In this document: positions 51,358 through 60,205 of the stretch, one piece after another
Layout of the letters: each line of letters opens with the position of its first letter
Numbering within the stretch: position 1 is the first letter of the stretch
Assembly: GCA_963678575.2 (NCBI GenBank)
Contig: CAXXHV010000001.1
Coordinates: forward strand, 310,001 to 374,000
Direction: 5' to 3'
Length of the DNA: 64,000 nt
Origin: Pleomorphochaeta sp963678575
GTDB lineage: Bacteria; Spirochaetota; Spirochaetia; Sphaerochaetales; Sphaerochaetaceae
Program-made: the position numbers and the translations under genes
The notes under the pieces: generated by a model
Database searches by the model: none
The model's input: only the letters and a program-made list of their open reading frames with translations
Told to the model about the DNA's origin: nothing

Positions 51358-53154
51358 ATGGAAAAACAATTAACAGCAAACGCATTAAGAAAAAAATTTA
51401 TAGATTTCTTTGTATCAAAAGAACACTGTCAAATAAGTGGTGCTTCTTTAATTCCTGAAAATGATCCAACGGTATTATTTACAACAGCAGGGATGCATCC
51501 TTTAGTCCCTTATATTTTAGGAGCTGAACATCCATCAGGAAATAAACTTTGTGACTATCAAAAGTGTATTAGAACTGGTGATATTGATGCAGTTGGAGAT
51601 CCTCATCATTTAACCTTTTTTGAAATGTTAGGAAACTGGTCTTTAGGAAGTTATTTTAAAAAAGAAGCAATTGATTTTAGTTATGAGTTTTTAACAAAAG
51701 AATTAAATATCGACCCAGAAAAATTATCAGTAACTGTTTTTGCAGGTGATGAGTTAGTCCCAAGAGATGAAGTTGCTGCAGCAGCATGGAAAAAACATGG
51801 GATTCCAGAAGAGAGAATTTATTTCTTACCTAGAGAAGATAACTGGTGGGGCCCTGCTGGTGAAACTGGGCCTTGTGGTCCAGATAGTGAAATGTTTATC
51901 GATACTGGTCGTGAAAAATGTAGTGAAAATTGTCGTCCTGGTTGTTCTTGCGGAAAATATTTCGAAATTTGGAACGATGTATTTATGGGATATAAAAAAC
52001 TTGAAGATGGTTCATATGTTGAAATGGATAGGAAATGTGTAGATACCGGAATGGGTATTGAAAGAACAATTGCTATTCTTCAAGGTAAGAAAAATGTATA
52101 TGAAACTGAAGTTTTTACTCCAATTATAGAAGGTATTGAAGAGCTTTCTCAAGTTAAATATGGTCAAAGTGAAGAAACAGATATGTCTATCCGTATTTTA
52201 GCAGATCATATAAGAACAAGTTGCTTTATTTTAGGTGATCAAAGAGGAATTGCTCCTTCAAATGTTGGTCAAGGTTATATTCTTAGAAGATTAATAAGAA
52301 GAGCTATTAGACATGGAAGAAAAATTGGAATGCAAGAAGCTTCCTTATCTATTTTAGCCAAAATTGTAGTATCTCTTTATAAGGATGCTTACCCTGAATT
52401 AAGTGATAATTCTGAATTTATTTATAAAGAATTAGAACAAGAAGAAGATAAATTTAGTAAAACTCTACAAAAGGGAGAAAAGGAATTTTTAAAAATGATT
52501 CCAAATATCTTAAAGGGTAAGGCTAAACAAATTCCAGGTAGAATGGCTTTTAAATTATATGATACATATGGCTTTCCTATTGAACTTACAAAAGAGTTAG
52601 CTCAAGAGAATGGGTTAAGTGTGGATGAAGAAGGTTTTAAAATAGCCTTTGAAAAACATCAAAAGCAAAGTAGAAGTGGAGCTGAGCAGAATTTTAAGGG
52701 TGGTCTTGCAGATCATAGTGAAAAAACAACAGCTCTTCATACCGCAACTCATATGTTGCACCAAGCATTAAGAACTGTTTTAGGCGATCATGTTGGTCAA
52801 AAAGGATCAAATATTACAGTTGATAGATTACGATTTGATTTTACTCATCCAGAAAAATTAAGTGCTGAAGAATTAAAAAAAGTTGAAGCAATTGTCAATG
52901 AAGAAATAGAAAAAAATCAAGAAGTTATTTGTGAGACAATGACTTTAGAAGAAGCAAAAGCTCAAGGAGCAATTGCATTCTTTGATAGTAAGTATGGTGA
53001 ACAAGTAAAAGTTTATTCTATTGGTTCTTTTTCTAAAGAAGTTTGTGGAGGCCCACATGTTTCTAATACTAGTGAAATGGGACATTTTAAAATTCAAAAA
53101 GAACAATCCTCCTCGGCTGGGGTAAGAAGAATAAAAGCAATTTTAGTAAAGTAA
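51358..53154 (+). CDS. alaS: Alanyl-tRNA synthetase, short form lacking the C-terminal domain
   Basis: The 598-residue protein has the class II core (FIDFFVSKEHCQISGASLIP, TTAGMHPLVPYILG, WWGPAGETGPCGPDSE, GMGIERT, RILADHIRTSCFIL) and the editing domain (LHTATHMLHQAL, VCGGPHVSNTSEMGHF). It ends right after the editing domain, missing the roughly 270-residue C-Ala region of typical AlaRS. Short AlaRS are known in spirochaetes. A TTG at 51322 extends the frame but coincides with the -35 box, so ATG 51358 is used. No Shine-Dalgarno sequence. Confidence 0.94.
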   Translation: MEKQLTANALRKKFIDFFVSKEHCQISGASLIPENDPTVLFTTAGMHPLVPYILGAEHPSGNKLCDYQKCIRTGDIDAVGDPHHLTFFEMLGNWSLGSYFKKEAIDFSYEFLTKELNIDPEKLSVTVFAGDELVPRDEVAAAAWKKHGIPEERIYFLPREDNWWGPAGETGPCGPDSEMFIDTGREKCSENCRPGCSCGKYFEIWNDVFMGYKKLEDGSYVEMDRKCVDTGMGIERTIAILQGKKNVYETEVFTPIIEGIEELSQVKYGQSEETDMSIRILADHIRTSCFILGDQRGIAPSNVGQGYILRRLIRRAIRHGRKIGMQEASLSILAKIVVSLYKDAYPELSDNSEFIYKELEQEEDKFSKTLQKGEKEFLKMIPNILKGKAKQIPGRMAFKLYDTYGFPIELTKELAQENGLSVDEEGFKIAFEKHQKQSRSGAEQNFKGGLADHSEKTTALHTATHMLHQALRTVLGDHVGQKGSNITVDRLRFDFTHPEKLSAEELKKVEAIVNEEIEKNQEVICETMTLEEAKAQGAIAFFDSKYGEQVKVYSIGSFSKEVCGGPHVSNTSEMGHFKIQKEQSSSAGVRRIKAILVK

Positions 53155-53178
53155 AATACAATATTATTTATAAAAATA

Positions 53179-53214
53179 AAAAGTGAATATAGAGTTTCTT
53201 ATATTCACTTTTTT
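53179..53214 (+). terminator. Terminator of alaS
   Basis: AAAGTGAATATA arm (53180-53191) pairs with TATATTCACTTT (53200-53211), followed by T's. Confidence 0.88.
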
Positions 53215-53251
53215 GTTATAAGTATAATAATTTTTATATTTAATATAAATA

Positions 53252-53283
53252 ATGGGTATTACTAAAAAGAGGGTAATACCCAT
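53252..53283 (-). terminator. Hairpin after ftsH
   Basis: Perfect 11-bp arms ATGGGTATTAC (53252-53262) and GTAATACCCAT (53273-53283). It lies 11 bp past the ftsH stop. On the minus strand it is followed by a U-rich but interrupted stretch, so it is a plausible terminator. Confidence 0.6.
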
Positions 53284-53293
53284 ATTCTATTTT

Positions 53294-55144
53294 TTAAGTA
53301 ATTTCTTTGATTTCTTTTTGTAAAATATTCATAAATTGATCACCAGTAATGGTTTCTTTATTATAAAGATATTCTGCAATTTCATGAAGTTTTTTAATAT
53401 TATCTGACAATAATTTTTTCGCTTTTTGATATTGCTTATTAACTAGAGAAGTTACCATTTCATCTATTTTAGAGCTTGTCTGTTCTGAACATATTAATGA
53501 TGAATCTCCGCCAAGATATTGACTTCCTTGCGTTTCAAAAGCTACCATTCCAAATTCATTGCTCATTCCAAAACGAGCAATCATGGCTCTAGAAAGCTTT
53601 GTTGCTTGTTCGATATCATTACTAGCTCCTGTTGTAATAGAATTAAAAACTAATTCTTCAGCGGCTCTGCCTGCTGTGAAAATAGCTATTTTATTTTCTA
53701 GTTCTTCTTTGCTGATTAAATTTTTCTCTTCTGCATCTACTTGCATTGTAAAGCCTAGAGCCCCTGAAGTTCTTGGAATAATTGTTATTTTTGAAACTGG
53801 GGAGGTGTTTGTTTGAAGCGCAGCAACTAGGGCATGACCAACTTCATGATAAGATACAATTAGTTTTTCTTTATTACTTAGTACTTTATTTTTCTTTTGA
53901 TATCCTGCAGCAATAACCTCAATGCTTTCTTCAAGATCTGTTTGAATAACTTTTGTTCTTTTATTTCTTACCGCTATTAAAGCTGCTTCATTTACAATAT
54001 TTGCTAATTCAGCACCACTCATACCAGAAGCAGCTCTTGCAATATCATTAAAGTTTACATTAGCTGCAATTTGTATATTTTTTGCGTGAACTTTTAATAT
54101 TTCTTCTCTTCCAATTAAATCTGGAAGTTCAACTGGAATCCTTCTATCAAATCTGCCAGGTCTTAGAAGTGCAGGATCAAGAGTTTCAGGCCTGTTCGTT
54201 GCAGCAAGGAGTACGACACCTTTTGAACTATCAAAGCCATCCATTTCAGTAAGAAGTTGATTAAGCGTTTGCTCTCTTTCATCGTTTCCACCCTGCATTC
54301 CTGAGTTTCTCTTTTTACCAATAGCATCAATTTCATCAATAAATACAATACATGGAGCTTTTTTATTTGCCTCTTTGAATAAGTCTCTTACTTTAGCTGC
54401 ACCCATACCTACAAACATTTCAACAAATTCAGAACCAGAGATTGAAAAGAATGGAACATTTGCTTCTCCTGCAACAGCTTTTGCTAAGAGTGTTTTCCCT
54501 GTTCCTGGAGGACCTACTAAGAGTGCTCCTTTTGGTATTTTTGCACCAATTTGAGTATATCTCTCTGGTTTGTGAAGGAAATCTACTATTTCTGATAATA
54601 ATTCCTTTGCTTCATCTTCACCTGCAACATCATCAAACTTTATACCTGTTTCACTAGGGACATAAACTTTAGCATTGCTTTTTCCAAATTGCATTGAGGA
54701 TGAAAACAATCCACCGCCTCCACCTGAGCCAGAATTCATTTTTTTCTGTAAATATCTTCCAAGAGAAAAAATAAGAAGAAAAGGAATAATCCAGGATAAT
54801 AACATAGAAATTAGGGGAGATGTTTGTACGGGTGCTACTCTACCAAACGAACAGCCTGATTCATATAATCTGTTTACAAGATCGGGGTCTTGAAATGTTG
54901 TTGTTTTATACAATGCATCAAGATTATTATTTGCTGTAAAAAATATATTATTTCCATCAATTTCGACTTTTGTAATTTGTTTTTTATCAAGCATTGTTAA
55001 AAAAGTCCCATAATCTACTTTTTGATACTTTGATTGAGCCAGGTATGGGACAACAAACATATTAACTAATAAAATAGCAACTAACATAATTAAATAAAAC
55101 TTTAATATAGATTTGTTGCTATTATTTTTTGCTTCATTACTCAT
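53294..55144 (-). CDS. ftsH: ATP-dependent zinc metalloprotease FtsH
   Basis: The 616-residue protein has two membrane segments (about 13-34 and 112-130) around an extracytoplasmic domain, Walker A GPPGTGKT (211-218), Walker B CIVFIDEIDAIG, the SRH region ATNRPETLDPALLRPGRFDRR, and the zinc site HEVGH (433-437). It degrades unstable and membrane proteins. GGAGG lies 5 nt before ATG. Single-gene unit. Confidence 0.96.
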   Translation of the reverse strand: MSNEAKNNSNKSILKFYLIMLVAILLVNMFVVPYLAQSKYQKVDYGTFLTMLDKKQITKVEIDGNNIFFTANNNLDALYKTTTFQDPDLVNRLYESGCSFGRVAPVQTSPLISMLLSWIIPFLLIFSLGRYLQKKMNSGSGGGGGLFSSSMQFGKSNAKVYVPSETGIKFDDVAGEDEAKELLSEIVDFLHKPERYTQIGAKIPKGALLVGPPGTGKTLLAKAVAGEANVPFFSISGSEFVEMFVGMGAAKVRDLFKEANKKAPCIVFIDEIDAIGKKRNSGMQGGNDEREQTLNQLLTEMDGFDSSKGVVLLAATNRPETLDPALLRPGRFDRRIPVELPDLIGREEILKVHAKNIQIAANVNFNDIARAASGMSGAELANIVNEAALIAVRNKRTKVIQTDLEESIEVIAAGYQKKNKVLSNKEKLIVSYHEVGHALVAALQTNTSPVSKITIIPRTSGALGFTMQVDAEEKNLISKEELENKIAIFTAGRAAEELVFNSITTGASNDIEQATKLSRAMIARFGMSNEFGMVAFETQGSQYLGGDSSLICSEQTSSKIDEMVTSLVNKQYQKAKKLLSDNIKKLHEIAEYLYNKETITGDQFMNILQKEIKEIT

Positions 55145-55210
55145 ATAACCTCCAAAATTGTATATGATGATGGATACAAAGTAGTAATATTTGCTTTTAT
55201 CGACTATTCC

Positions 55211-55765
55211 TTAATGTGTAGTTTTTGTGTAGAAATACATTGATTCACCATTGTCTCTAATAAGAATATTTTTTTCTTGAGTTAAAACAATAGCACTTAT
55301 ATAGAAATCTCCAATTGCACCAGAAATATTTAATGCAAGTACTAATAGTATTCCATTATATAAACTAATTGGTGTCAAATTAATTAATAATAATAGTAAA
55401 GTTGTTATAATTATTACAGGAGTTAAAGCTATTATTATATAAGAGTATTTATCAAAATACCTATCGTTAGCACCAGCACTTGCATAGAAAAAAGAAAATT
55501 TATAGTTAGCTTTTTTTCCTGAAAAAATCCAAATAAATAAACCATGTATTAACTCATGAATTATAACAAAACTAAAAAGACCGACTACTATGAATATAAT
55601 ACTACTAATTGAAAAGGGAGGGCAACTTTCAATTCTGAAATTAAGAAAAATTGAAAAAGCTATTATAATAGATAATAGATTAAAAATTATAATATATTTT
55701 TTTTCATTAAAATTTATAAATCGTGATTCAGAATAATCACTATCTAAAAAAAAATATCCTTTCAT
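55211..55765 (-). CDS. DUF3267-type membrane protein with an HELIHG motif
   Basis: The 184-residue protein has about four hydrophobic segments (residues 25-43, 54-80, 105-128, 133-153). The second ends in HELIHGLFIW, a zinc-metalloprotease-like HExxH motif typical of the DUF3267 family, which has no established substrate. It follows rlmN directly (TAAATG), so they are co-transcribed. Confidence 0.75.
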   Translation of the reverse strand: MKGYFFLDSDYSESRFINFNEKKYIIIFNLLSIIIAFSIFLNFRIESCPPFSISSIIFIVVGLFSFVIIHELIHGLFIWIFSGKKANYKFSFFYASAGANDRYFDKYSYIIIALTPVIIITTLLLLLINLTPISLYNGILLVLALNISGAIGDFYISAIVLTQEKNILIRDNGESMYFYTKTTH

Positions 55766-56794
55766 TTAATTTTCCTTTTTGTTATTTTTTGTGGCAAGTT
55801 GACCACAAGCTCCATTTACACTTCTGCCTCTTGTGTATCGTCTAGCATAATTTATATGGAATTCATCTAAATATTTGGTGAAAGTATTAATTTCTTCAGT
55901 TGATGGAGTAGTCCAAGGTAATTCAGCTGCAGGATTCCAAGGTATTAAGTTTACAACAGCATCTAATCCATTTGTAAAACTTGCAAGTTTTTTTGCTGCG
56001 TTCAAATTACAGTTAACCCCGCTAAGCATACAATACTCTAAAGTAAAGCGTGAGCCACCTTTATTTTGATAATGAAGTAAACTCTTTTTCAACTGCTGAA
56101 GATTAAAAGTATCATTTATTGGCATTATTTTACTTCTTAGAGGATTTTCAGCACTTACTAAAGAGACTGCTAATTTAACATTTAAATTTTGTTCTGTTAT
56201 TTTGTTTATTCCACTTACTATTCCACAAGTGCTGATAGTAATACGTCTTAAACTAATAAAAAAAGCATCTTCACTATGGAAAAATCTTATTGATTCTAAA
56301 ACAGGAGCTAAATTTGCAAGAGGTTCTCCCATTCCCATATATACGATGTGTGTAATATTTCCAAGTTTTCTAAGATGAACAAATTGCTCAATTATTTCAC
56401 TAGCTGTTAAATTTCTTATTAATCCCATTGTGCCAGTTCTACAGAATTTACATCCCATAGCACAACCAACTTGAGAAGATAGGCACGCTGTTTTTCTTTC
56501 GTTTTTGTCAACAAGCATTACACTTTCAATAATAGCACCATCATAAAGTTCAATTGCTAATTTAGTTGCACCACTTTCATCAATTTGTGTATCTATCACT
56601 TTTGAAGAAATTGGAGATTTATACTCATTGATTAATCTTTCTCTTTCATTTTTTGAAATATTACTCATTAAATTAAAATCAGTTACACCTTTTATTAGCC
56701 ATTGATATATTTGTTTTGCTTGGAATTTTTTTTCTAAATTTAAAGTGTTATATATTTGCTCAATACTGAGTCCATAAAGTGAAGTATTTGTCAT
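55766..56794 (-). CDS. rlmN: Dual-specificity RNA methyltransferase RlmN
   Basis: The 342-residue radical SAM protein has CLSSQVGCAMGCKFCRTGTMG (CxxxCxxC cluster), VYMGMGEPLANL, LRRITISTCGIVSGI and the C-terminal RYTRGRSVNGACGQLA with the methyl-carrier cysteine. It methylates C2 of A2503 in 23S rRNA and A37 in some tRNAs. Ribosome binding site AGGAG 8 nt before ATG. Confidence 0.95.
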   Translation of the reverse strand: MTNTSLYGLSIEQIYNTLNLEKKFQAKQIYQWLIKGVTDFNLMSNISKNERERLINEYKSPISSKVIDTQIDESGATKLAIELYDGAIIESVMLVDKNERKTACLSSQVGCAMGCKFCRTGTMGLIRNLTASEIIEQFVHLRKLGNITHIVYMGMGEPLANLAPVLESIRFFHSEDAFFISLRRITISTCGIVSGINKITEQNLNVKLAVSLVSAENPLRSKIMPINDTFNLQQLKKSLLHYQNKGGSRFTLEYCMLSGVNCNLNAAKKLASFTNGLDAVVNLIPWNPAAELPWTTPSTEEINTFTKYLDEFHINYARRYTRGRSVNGACGQLATKNNKKEN

Positions 56795-57014
56795 TATTTT
56801 TCTCCTATTTTTACTATATCTATTATTTGATAAAATTAATAGAGATTGATAAAATAAAAATATATAAGACTTGTGTCAACAAATGCAATAAAATGATTAA
56901 GCTGGTGATTTGTGAATTGTTTTGAATTTTCTAATAAAAATTACTATATGATATGAAAAAAATTGGTATTATTTGATTTATATAAATATTTTACTATTCA
57001 ACTATACTAATATT

Positions 57015-57023
57015 TGCTATAAT
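57015..57023 (+). promoter_or_regulatory. Extended -10 promoter of the gene at 57059
   Basis: TGC followed by perfect TATAAT (57018-57023). No good -35; TTCAAC at 56997 is 15 nt away. AAGGAG precedes the ATG. Confidence 0.6.
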
Positions 57024-57058
57024 GAGTAAAAGAGAAATCTAAAATTAAGGAGATTATT

Positions 57059-57535
57059 ATGAAGAAAAAATTATTAACAGTTGTAGCCTTGATTGCATTA
57101 GTAATGGTTCCTACCTTTGCTAAAAGTTCAGACATGAGTGCCGGTTTAGCTCTAGGTACAATTAATGGAGTTGGTTTCAAATATAATGTTGACAAAGATA
57201 TTACTGTTGGAGGCACATTAGGTTTTGATATTATCGAAGGAACTCTTAATGCTGAAGGATTCGGATTATATAAAATTTCTGAATTTCAGATTGAAAAAGA
57301 AAACTTTGATGTCAATGCTGGTGCAGGAGCTTCTTTGAATGTTCCATTAAAGACAGGTGGAGCTTTTAGTGTTTCTGTATTAGGTATGGGTGAAGTATCA
57401 TATAGTTTAGATAATAAAGATTTTCCACTAGACTTTTTATTACGTTTAGAACCTGGGATTGGAATGACTTTTGCAAATTCTTTTGATGCTAAATTTGTAA
57501 TGCAAGGTTCTGTTCAAGCTCTTTGGAGATTCTAA
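57059..57535 (+). CDS. Small exported protein, likely outer-membrane barrel
   Basis: The 158-residue protein has a signal peptide (MKKKLLTVVALIALVMVPTFA). The mature part is made of amphipathic beta segments (AGLALGTINGVGFKYNV, DITVGGTLGFDIIEG, VSVLGMGEVSYSL) and ends in WRF. A C-terminal aromatic is a feature of barrels inserted by BamA. No named family recognised. Strong ribosome binding site. Confidence 0.7.
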   Translation: MKKKLLTVVALIALVMVPTFAKSSDMSAGLALGTINGVGFKYNVDKDITVGGTLGFDIIEGTLNAEGFGLYKISEFQIEKENFDVNAGAGASLNVPLKTGGAFSVSVLGMGEVSYSLDNKDFPLDFLLRLEPGIGMTFANSFDAKFVMQGSVQALWRF

Positions 57536-57561
57536 TTTAATTAATTAAAATAAAGATTAGT

Positions 57562-57597
57562 AAAAATCAACTCTTATAATATAGGAGTTGATTTTTT
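57562..57597. terminator. Bidirectional terminator overlapping the end of hflX
   Basis: AAAAATCAACTC (57562-57573) pairs with GAGTTGATTTTT (57585-57596). T's follow on both strands. The last hflX codons lie in the right arm and its stop in the loop. Confidence 0.88.
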
Positions 57598-58872
57598 ATA
57601 GTTTATTAGTTCGCCTAAATAGGTGTCTTTAATTTTTGCTTTTAATATTATAGATGTTTCTTCATATTTAATATCAAGAACTAATGAATTTCTTTTTGCA
57701 TAATATATTAAATCATGTCTATTTGTAGGAATTTCAAAAATAGAAAGTTCTTCATTACTAGCATATAAATTCTCAATTTCTTTAAGAACTAAATCAATAT
57801 TAATACTGTTTTTAACACTAGTTTCAATTAGGTTAGGTTCAATAGCTTTTAATCTTGCTTTATCAAATGAATTTTGTTCTAAATCACATTTATTTAACAT
57901 AATAAGTGTTGGTTTGTTTTCACAATTAAGCTCTTTTAATGTTTCTTTTGTTGTGTTGTAGCATCCCATTAAATTTGGGTGAGACCCATCAAGAACTATC
58001 AAAATAACATCACTATAAGTTGCTTCCTCAAGCGTTGAGTTAAAGGCTTCGATAAGGTTATGTGGTAAATTGCTAACAAAGCCTACGGTGTCACTAAAAA
58101 TCATTTCTCTGTGGCTTGGCATTTTAATTTTTTTACTTGTAGTATCTAAAGTAGCAAAAAGCTTATCTTCAACAAAAATATCACTATTTGATAAAAACCT
58201 TAATAATGAGCTTTTTCCACTATTTGTATAACCAACAATTGCAATTGTTGGAATATTTGAATTTAAACGAGTTTTTCTTTGTGTATGTCTGATTTTTTTA
58301 ACTTTTTCTAATTCAGTTTTTGTTTTAGTAATTTTACTTAAAACTAAACGTCTATCAATTTCTAGTTGCTTCTCTCCTTCCCCTTTATTCCCTTTTGTAC
58401 CACCTCTTTGTCTTGATAGATTTGTCCAAGCTCTTGTAAGCCTAGGAAGTGAATATTCCAATCTTGCTAATTCTACTTGTAAGGAAGCTTCTTTTGTTGC
58501 TGCTCTGTCACTAAAAATTTGTAGTATTACTTCTCGTCGATCAATTACACACACTTCTAAAATTTGTTCTAAATTTCTTTGAATGCTTGGGGATAAATCT
58601 GATTCAAAAATAAATAAATCAATTTCATTGTTTTCTTTTAGTTCTTTTAATTCAAGAACTTTTCCTTTCCCAATAAAAGTATGACTATTTTCTTTTTTTA
58701 GATTAATAATTATAGAATCGACAACTAAAACCTTCATGGTTTTTGCAAGTGATTCTAGTTCTTCTTTTCTAAGAAGCGGAGAAACAAGATTATCTTGTTG
58801 TTCTATGATGATGAGTATAGCTTTTTGTAAAACTAAATCATCAGTTAAATCAATTATGTTATTATTTGACAA
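57574..58872 (-). CDS. hflX: GTPase HflX
   Basis: The 432-residue protein has the HflX N-terminal domain (VVDSIIINLKKENSHTFIGKGKVLEL, FESDLSPSIQRNLEQIL, VIDRREVILQIFSDRA), a linker with RGGTKGNKGEGEKQLEIDRR, and a G domain (GYTNSGKSSLL, DTVGFVSNLPHNLIEAFNSTLEEA, NKCD). It splits stalled or stressed ribosomes. Start is TTG 58872; AGAGG is 13-14 nt upstream, which is far, so the true start is somewhat uncertain. Confidence 0.92.
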   Translation of the reverse strand: MSNNNIIDLTDDLVLQKAILIIIEQQDNLVSPLLRKEELESLAKTMKVLVVDSIIINLKKENSHTFIGKGKVLELKELKENNEIDLFIFESDLSPSIQRNLEQILEVCVIDRREVILQIFSDRAATKEASLQVELARLEYSLPRLTRAWTNLSRQRGGTKGNKGEGEKQLEIDRRLVLSKITKTKTELEKVKKIRHTQRKTRLNSNIPTIAIVGYTNSGKSSLLRFLSNSDIFVEDKLFATLDTTSKKIKMPSHREMIFSDTVGFVSNLPHNLIEAFNSTLEEATYSDVILIVLDGSHPNLMGCYNTTKETLKELNCENKPTLIMLNKCDLEQNSFDKARLKAIEPNLIETSVKNSINIDLVLKEIENLYASNEELSIFEIPTNRHDLIYYAKRNSLVLDIKYEETSIILKAKIKDTYLGELINYKKSTPIL

Positions 58873-58918
58873 GTTTTTATTTTTACCTCTTATTTTATTA
58901 CATTTAGATTAACTGTGG

Positions 58919-58947
58919 TTTAATAAGTTGTCAATCTATGATATAGT
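58919..58947 (+). promoter_or_regulatory. Promoter of ychF
   Basis: TTTAAT (58919-58924), 17-nt spacer, TATAGT (58942-58947). Confidence 0.5.
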
Positions 58948-58983
58948 CAAGCGGCGAGAACTTTTTTAAGAGAGGAATAAATT

Positions 58984-60090
58984 ATGAGTTTAAATTGTGG
59001 TATTGTTGGCCTTCCTAATGTTGGTAAATCAACTATTTTTTCAGCATTAACAAGTGCTCCTGCAGAATCAGCTAATTATCCATTCTGTACAATAGATCCG
59101 AACGTAGGTATGGTTAATGTGCCTGATCCTCGTTTAGATAAGATTGTAAAATTAATACCTCCTGCTAAAATTGTTCCAGCAACTTTTGAATTTGTTGACA
59201 TTGCCGGTCTTGTAGAAGGTGCTTCAAAAGGTGAAGGTTTAGGAAACAGATTTTTAGCTTCCATTAGAGAAGTAGGGGTTTTAGCTCATGTTGTAAGATG
59301 TTTTGATAATGATGATATTATTCATGTAAATAATAAAATTGATCCAGTAGGAGATATTTCAACTATCAATATTGAATTAGCTTTTTCTGATTTAGATACA
59401 GTAGAAAAACGTTATTCAAAAATGGTAAAAATAGGACGTGTAAATAAAGATCAACAAAAAATAAATCAAAAAGTACTTCCAGTATTAGAAAAGTTAAAAG
59501 ACTGCTTAAGTGAAGGTAGATTAGCAAGAACTCTAAATTTAGATGATGATGAGCTTGAAGCTATTTATGATTTACATCTAATAACACTTAAACCTGTTAT
59601 TTATGTTTGTAATGTTGATGAAGATAGTCTTGAAGAAGATAATGAATATGTAAAAATTGTTAGAGAAATTGCAGAAAAAGAAAATTCAGATGTAGTTGTT
59701 ATTTGTGGGAAAATTGAAGCAGAGATTGCTGAAATGGAAAATGACGAAGACAAAAATGAATTTTTGGAAGCTTTAGGTTTAGAAGAATCTGGCTTAAATC
59801 AATTAATTCGTAGTGCTTATCATATTCTTGGAATGAGAACCTTTTTTACAGCAGGAAGTGATGAAGATAGAGCTTGGACATTTAAAGCCGGTTATAAAGC
59901 TCCTCAAGCTGCTGGCGTTATTCATACAGATTTTGAAAAAGGCTTTATTAAAGCAGAAGTTTATAACTGTGAAGACTTATTTGAATTAGGTAGTGAACAA
60001 AAAGTAAAAGAAAAGGGTAAATTAAGAATGGAAGGTAAAGAATACATTGTTCAAGACGGTGATATCATGCATTTTAGATTTAATGTATAA
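58984..60090 (+). CDS. ychF: Ribosome-binding ATPase YchF (OLA1 family)
   Basis: The 368-residue protein has G1 GLPNVGKSTIFSALTSA followed by NYPFCTIDPNVGMV, switch FVDIAGLVEGASKGEGLGNRFL, and the C-terminal TGS domain (FFTAGSDEDRAWTFKAG, QAAGVIHTDFEKGFIKAEV). It binds ribosomes and prefers ATP. GAGAGG before ATG. Single-gene unit. Confidence 0.96.
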   Translation: MSLNCGIVGLPNVGKSTIFSALTSAPAESANYPFCTIDPNVGMVNVPDPRLDKIVKLIPPAKIVPATFEFVDIAGLVEGASKGEGLGNRFLASIREVGVLAHVVRCFDNDDIIHVNNKIDPVGDISTINIELAFSDLDTVEKRYSKMVKIGRVNKDQQKINQKVLPVLEKLKDCLSEGRLARTLNLDDDELEAIYDLHLITLKPVIYVCNVDEDSLEEDNEYVKIVREIAEKENSDVVVICGKIEAEIAEMENDEDKNEFLEALGLEESGLNQLIRSAYHILGMRTFFTAGSDEDRAWTFKAGYKAPQAAGVIHTDFEKGFIKAEVYNCEDLFELGSEQKVKEKGKLRMEGKEYIVQDGDIMHFRFNV

Positions 60091-60120
60091 ATAATTTCAT
60101 TTAATATTTTAATAAAAATA

Positions 60121-60149
60121 AATGGGCTATGCAAAATGCATAGTCCATT
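60121..60149. terminator. Hairpin between ychF and the lipoprotein gene
   Basis: AATGGGCTATGCA (60121-60133) pairs with TGCATAGTCCATT (60137-60149), one G-U or A-C pair depending on strand, 3-nt loop. A U-rich stretch follows only on the minus strand, so it more likely ends the lipoprotein transcript. Confidence 0.6.
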
Positions 60150-60205
60150 ATTATGAATGAAATAAATAGCAGTAAAGAAGATATTCTTTTTTGCTTATTT
60201 ATTTT

